DNA of 64,000 nucleotides from Nitrincola sp048264025 (GTDB lineage Bacteria; Pseudomonadota; Gammaproteobacteria; Pseudomonadales; Balneatricaceae). The translations under genes were made by a program, and so were the position numbers. Under the pieces are notes generated by a model. It ran no database searches. It was not told the DNA's origin and saw only the letters and a list, made by a program, of their open reading frames with translations. This document shows, in pieces, positions 60,651-64,000 of this stretch (its first letter is position 1; the number at the start of each line of letters is the position of its first letter). Location of the stretch: contig NZ_JBLXDN010000005.1 in assembly GCF_048264025.1 (NCBI RefSeq), positions 1-64,000 of the forward strand. The letters are read 5' to 3'.

Positions 60651-62501
60651 ATGAGCGAAACCGAGCAGGATCAGGAACAGGACGGTTTTGACAGTAAAAC
60701 CTTTCTGGCAAACCTGAGCAGCCGACCCGGTGTTTATCAAATGTATGATAAGCACGATAAAATCCTCTATGTCGGCAAAGCGCGTAATCTTAAAAACCGT
60801 GTCAGCAGTTATTTTCGCAGTTCCGGGCAGGGTACCAAAACCCGCGCACTGGTTTCGCATATTTCTCGTATAGAAGTCACCCTGACCCACAGCGAAACCG
60901 AAGCCCTGCTGCTTGAACTGAACCTGATCAAGGCGCAGCGTCCGCCTTACAACATTCTGCTGCGTGACGATAAATCCTATCCGTATATTTTTATTTCCGC
61001 CACCGATGACTTTCCCGCTGTGCGCTTTCACCGTGGCGCCAAGAAAGCCAAAGGTCAGTACTTCGGCCCATTTCCCAGCGGCGGTGCGGTACGCGAAAGT
61101 CTGAATCTGCTACAGAAGCTGTTCAAGATTCGCCAGTGTGAAGACAGCTTTTACCGCAACCGCTCGCGCCCTTGTCTGCAACACCAGATCAAACGCTGTA
61201 CCGCGCCCTGTGTCGGTTTAATTGATAAGCAAAGCTATGCCGAAGACCTGCGCCATGCCAGCATGTTTCTGGAAGGTAAAAACCAGGCGGTAACTGCTGA
61301 GCTGGCCGAACGTATGGATGCAGCCTCTAGCCATCTCAATTTTGAACTGGCCGCCGAACTGCGTGACCAAATCTCGGCGCTGCGACAGGTACAAGAGCAG
61401 CAGTATGTTTCCGGCAGTGGCGGAGAAGCGGATGTGTTTGGCTGTGCGATCAATTCAGGCAGCATCTCCATTCATGCCTTGTTTGTCCGCGGTGGTCGTA
61501 TTATTGGCAGCAAGGCCTACCATCCCAAACTGTCGCTGGAAGGCTCGGAAAGCGAACTGCTGTCATCCTTTCTTGCTCAGTTTTACCTCAGCGGTGCACG
61601 GGAAGTGCCTAGTACCATTATTCTGCCATTTGCGGTAGAAGACGCCGAGATTATCAGCCAGGCGATCATTGAAAAAACCGCCAAGCGGGTTCAGATTACC
61701 CACAGTGTTCGCGGTGATCGCGCCGGTTGGCAGCGTCTGGCTCAGACCAATGCCAATCAGCAGTTAGTCAGCCACCTGGCCAGCAAACAAAACATCAGCA
61801 ATCGCTTCCTGGCCCTACAGGACTTGCTCGACTTCGATACCGCCATCCGTCGTATGGAGTGTTTTGACATCAGCCACAGCTCAGGGGAGGCCACTGTGGC
61901 CTCTTGCGTGGTGTTTGATGAGAACGGCCCACTGAAAACCGATTACCGTCACTTTAATATCGATGGCATTACCGCCGGTGATGACTACGCCGCCATGCAG
62001 CAAGCGCTGGAGCGCCGCTACACGCGGCTGAAAAAAGGCGAGGGCAAGTTACCGGACTTGCTGATTATCGATGGTGGCAAAGGCCAGGTCTCCCAGGCAA
62101 TGACAGTACTCGAATCCTTACAGATTACCGAAGTGACCGTTATCGGCATCGCCAAGGGCACCACCCGCAAAGCGGGGTTTGAATTCCTGGTGAATGGCCA
62201 AACCGGCGAAGAGTCGGTGATACCGTCTGATTCAGGCGCGTTGCATTTGCTCCAACACATCCGCGATGAAGCCCACCGATTTGCCATCACCGGCCACCGG
62301 GCACGACGTGCTAAAGTACGAAAACGCTCTCTTTTAGAGGATATTCCCGGTATTGGGCAGAAACGACGCCGCGAACTGTTAAAATATTTCGGCAGTATCA
62401 AGGAGATAGAGAATGCAAGTATTGAAGAAATTGCAAAAGTCTCTACCATAAGTGCTAAGTTGGCACAGGAAATCTGGTTGTGCCTGCATCCCGACAGCTG
62501 A
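60651..62501 (+). CDS. uvrC: Excinuclease ABC subunit C
   Basis: The 616-residue UvrC has an N-terminal GIY-YIG nuclease (PGVYQMYDKHDKILYVGKAR, residues ~20-40), a UvrBC/UVR motif (~205-240), the RNase H-like C-terminal nuclease (MECFDISHSSGEATVASCVV; DGGKGQ), and the helix-hairpin-helix pair near the end (LLEDIPGIGQKRRRELLKYFGS). It makes both incisions in nucleotide-excision repair. pgsA follows. Confidence 0.97.
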   Translation: MSETEQDQEQDGFDSKTFLANLSSRPGVYQMYDKHDKILYVGKARNLKNRVSSYFRSSGQGTKTRALVSHISRIEVTLTHSETEALLLELNLIKAQRPPYNILLRDDKSYPYIFISATDDFPAVRFHRGAKKAKGQYFGPFPSGGAVRESLNLLQKLFKIRQCEDSFYRNRSRPCLQHQIKRCTAPCVGLIDKQSYAEDLRHASMFLEGKNQAVTAELAERMDAASSHLNFELAAELRDQISALRQVQEQQYVSGSGGEADVFGCAINSGSISIHALFVRGGRIIGSKAYHPKLSLEGSESELLSSFLAQFYLSGAREVPSTIILPFAVEDAEIISQAIIEKTAKRVQITHSVRGDRAGWQRLAQTNANQQLVSHLASKQNISNRFLALQDLLDFDTAIRRMECFDISHSSGEATVASCVVFDENGPLKTDYRHFNIDGITAGDDYAAMQQALERRYTRLKKGEGKLPDLLIIDGGKGQVSQAMTVLESLQITEVTVIGIAKGTTRKAGFEFLVNGQTGEESVIPSDSGALHLLQHIRDEAHRFAITGHRARRAKVRKRSLLEDIPGIGQKRRRELLKYFGSIKEIENASIEEIAKVSTISAKLAQEIWLCLHPDS

Positions 62502-62517
62502 CACAGGACCAGCATCT

Positions 62518-63078
62518 ATGCTGTTTTCCATGAAAATCCCTAATCTGCTGACACTACTCAGAATTTGTCTGATACCGGTGTTCGTAGTGATTTATTACAT
62601 TCCAGGCTTCTGGTCACCCTGGATAGCCGCGGCTATCTTCGGCTTAGCGGCACTGACCGACTGGCTGGATGGCTACCTGGCCCGCCGACTGGACCAGCAT
62701 TCACCCTTTGGGGCGTTCCTGGATCCCGTCGCAGACAAGCTTATGGTCGCCGTGGCACTGGTCATGTTGGTTGAAACCTACTCCACACCGCTGGTCACCA
62801 TTCCGGCGGTGGTGATTATTGGCCGCGAGATTGTTATTTCAGCCCTGCGAGAGTGGATGGCCGAAATAGGTGAGCGCACCCGCGTTGCGGTGTCGATGAT
62901 CGGCAAGGTAAAAACCACCCTGCAGATGATCGCCATCCTGGTATTGATCGCGGTACCGCCGTTTTCAATCCTGGCCTGGGTGGGCATTTTGACCCTCTAT
63001 GGCGCCGCTTTGTTAACACTCTGGTCGATGTATGTGTATTTGCGTGCCGCCTGGCCATTGCTGAGTGATGATATATAA
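62518..63078 (+). CDS. pgsA: Phosphatidylglycerophosphate synthase
   Basis: The 186-residue integral membrane protein has the CDP-alcohol phosphotransferase motif DWLDGYLARRLDQHSPFGAF with the final DPVADK (~residues 46-72) and four to five helices. I take ATG 62518 (AGGA 13 bp upstream); ATG 62530 is possible. It is the first committed step to phosphatidylglycerol and cardiolipin. It comes before the tRNA-Gly/Cys/Leu group as in many gammaproteobacteria. Confidence 0.95.
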   Translation: MLFSMKIPNLLTLLRICLIPVFVVIYYIPGFWSPWIAAAIFGLAALTDWLDGYLARRLDQHSPFGAFLDPVADKLMVAVALVMLVETYSTPLVTIPAVVIIGREIVISALREWMAEIGERTRVAVSMIGKVKTTLQMIAILVLIAVPPFSILAWVGILTLYGAALLTLWSMYVYLRAAWPLLSDDI

Positions 63079-63116
63079 GTGGTTAATCTTTAAGCAGTAT
63101 CATTTATTAAAATCAG

Positions 63117-63144
63117 TTGACACCTAGGCTCACATCTCTATAAT
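63117..63144 (+). promoter_or_regulatory. Sigma-70 promoter of the tRNA-Gly/Cys/Leu cluster
   Basis: TTGACA (63117-63122), 16 bp, TATAAT (63139-63144): full consensus boxes about 20 bp before the tRNA-Gly. Confidence 0.9.
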
Positions 63145-63164
63145 ACGCCCCACTTGATTGCGTT

Positions 63165-63240
<76 letters not shown>

Positions 63241-63260
63241 AATCAGACACTTGTCTGATT
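63241..63260 (+). other. Spacer hairpin between tRNA-Gly and tRNA-Cys
   Basis: AATCAGAC/GTCTGATT stem with a 4-nt loop directly after the CCA of tRNA-Gly. It may be a processing hairpin in the polycistronic tRNA transcript. Confidence 0.6.
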
Positions 63261-63289
63261 TGAAGTAATAAAGCAAAGAGAGTGTTAAA

Positions 63290-63363
63290 GGCTGGATGGC
63301 AGAGTGGTCATGCAGCGGACTGCAACTCCGTGTACGCCGGTTCGATTCCGACTCCAGCCTCCA
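63290..63363 (+). tRNA. tRNA-Cys (anticodon GCA)
   Basis: A 74-nt cloverleaf, acceptor GGCTGGA/TCCAGCC, anticodon loop CTGCAAC, encoded CCA. Confidence 0.95.
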
Positions 63364-63421
63364 TCTCTCTTTAAAGCGCCATGTCACACAAAATCGCCGG
63401 CACAGTTCCAGCGATGTTCCA

Positions 63422-63508
63422 GCCCCGATGGTGAAATTGGTAGACACAAGGGACTTAAAATCCCTCGGCTGAAAGGCTGTACCGGTTCGAGTCCGGTTCG
63501 GGGCACCA
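63422..63508 (+). tRNA. tRNA-Leu (anticodon TAA)
   Basis: An 87-nt class II tRNA, acceptor GCCCCGA/TTCGGGGC region, anticodon loop CTTAAAA, long variable arm, encoded CCA. This is the common 3' boundary of islands and here is followed by the integron integrase. Confidence 0.95.
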
Positions 63509-63655
63509 TCATTTCAATGCTTGATAAACCCTTACATCCCTCTGAAAGTCTTGCAATACTCTTCTTTGCTTGTTTTAATTCCTACAGACAATCTGGATAA
63601 TTTACAGCTGTGATGGTGCACGGGCCCTGCGGTAGCCTGTCTGACATTTAATTCA

Positions 63656-64000
63656 TCACCTATCCAAGGGGCTTGAAACGTTGCGTTCATGTATTCCAAT
63701 GACATGGGTGTAAATCATCGTTGTATTAATATCGTTATGACCCAGCAACTCCTGAATATTGCGTATATCTGTGCCTGCACGAAGCAGGTTTGTTGCGAAA
63801 GAATGCCTAAAGGTGTGGCAACTGGCTTTTTTGTGAATATGTGACTTTGCCAGGGCCCGCGCAACTGAACGCCTGACCTGTTGTTCACCCACATGATGGC
63901 GACGAATCACCTCACTGCGTGGATCTTTGGCTCGGTTGGGTGCAGGGAAAATATACTGCCAGGCGGGACTGGTGGCCGCTTTAGGGTATTTTTTCTCCAA
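63656..64000 (-). CDS. intI: Integron integrase (IntI), C-terminal part, continues past the right edge
   Basis: The visible 114 residues contain the additional motif that marks integron integrases within tyrosine recombinases: WQYIFPAPNRAKDPRSEVIR followed by RHHVGEQQVRRSVARAL. The catalytic C-terminus follows, with CHTFRHSFATNLLRAG (His-x-x-Arg), LLGHNDINTTMIYTH (His and nucleophile Tyr). The N-terminal DNA-binding half and first catalytic Arg lie beyond 64000. The gene runs toward the tRNA-Leu and stops 148 bp from it. In the usual layout attI and gene cassettes lie on the 5' side of intI, i.e. beyond this window. Confidence 0.88.
   Translation of the reverse strand: MEKKYPKAATSPAWQYIFPAPNRAKDPRSEVIRRHHVGEQQVRRSVARALAKSHIHKKASCHTFRHSFATNLLRAGTDIRNIQELLGHNDINTTMIYTHVIGIHERNVSSPLDR

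Noticed and set aside
63509..63655. attC site or cassette between tRNA-Leu and intI
   Set aside because: No pair of R/L boxes with a folded imperfect palindrome could be recognised.

Overview
This 64 kb window looks like chromosomal DNA of a gammaproteobacterium, most likely an Oceanospirillales/Pseudomonadales-type organism. The evidence is the conserved gene orders tig-clpP-clpX, yceD-rpmF-plsX-fabD-fabG-acpP-fabF-pabC-mltG-tmk-holB-pilZ-tatD, tusDCB-tusE next to yccA, and uvrC-pgsA followed by tRNA-Gly/Cys/Leu, together with tRNA genes that encode CCA. The genus is not determined.

Layout. (1) 1-1.2 kb: the right end of an IS66-type element that has cut a TonB-dependent receptor gene, leaving only its C-terminal beta-barrel. 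(2) 1.4-4.6 kb: a MacAB/PvdRT-like exporter. (3) 4.6-12.6 kb: a tightly packed nine-gene operon behind a strong Fur box. It encodes periplasmic DUF2271/DUF4198-like proteins, small envelope proteins, an FpvCDEF-like ABC importer with two ZnuA-family binding proteins (one without the metal histidines), a PepSY-type membrane protein and a membrane-anchored diflavin reductase. Together these suggest periplasmic reduction of a ferric complex, Fe(II) import and carrier recycling. (4) 12.6-13.2 kb: a 600 bp gap holding two large palindromic elements and a Zur box. (5) 13.2-17 kb: a Zur-type COG0523 metallochaperone gene and, on the other strand, exbB-exbD-exbD-tonB with a long Glu-Pro repeat. The first 17 kb is therefore a metal-acquisition district.

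(6) 17-24 kb: folD, a tRNA cluster (Arg, His, Leu, His), tig, clpP, clpX and gamma-glutamyltransferase. (7) 24-41 kb: mixed metabolism: a rhodanese, an XpaC/TelA-like pair, an Asp/Glu racemase, a flavin oxidoreductase, the last two enzymes of the carboxynorspermidine polyamine route, a chemoreceptor with a C-terminal zinc-binding (CZB) domain, a D-2-hydroxyglutarate dehydrogenase (YdiJ), RraA, and a DnaJ-related protein. (8) 41.5-54.5 kb: rnk, a HAD phosphatase, sppA, maf, then the fatty-acid/ribosomal-protein L32 cluster running into pabC-mltG-tmk-holB-pilZ-tatD. fabH is absent between plsX and fabD. (9) 54.5-63.1 kb: a lone CheW, the Tus sulfur relay, YccA, TruC, an MTA/SAH nucleosidase, a beta-hydroxyacid dehydrogenase, a small membrane peptide, UvrC and PgsA. 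(10) 63.1-64 kb: tRNA-Gly, tRNA-Cys, tRNA-Leu and, running off the right edge, the C-terminal third of an integron integrase. Any cassette array would normally lie beyond the right edge.

The strongest candidate for an under-described system is the Fur-controlled reductive iron-uptake operon. The most promising lead just outside the window is the integron. No CRISPR array, prophage or rRNA operon was seen.
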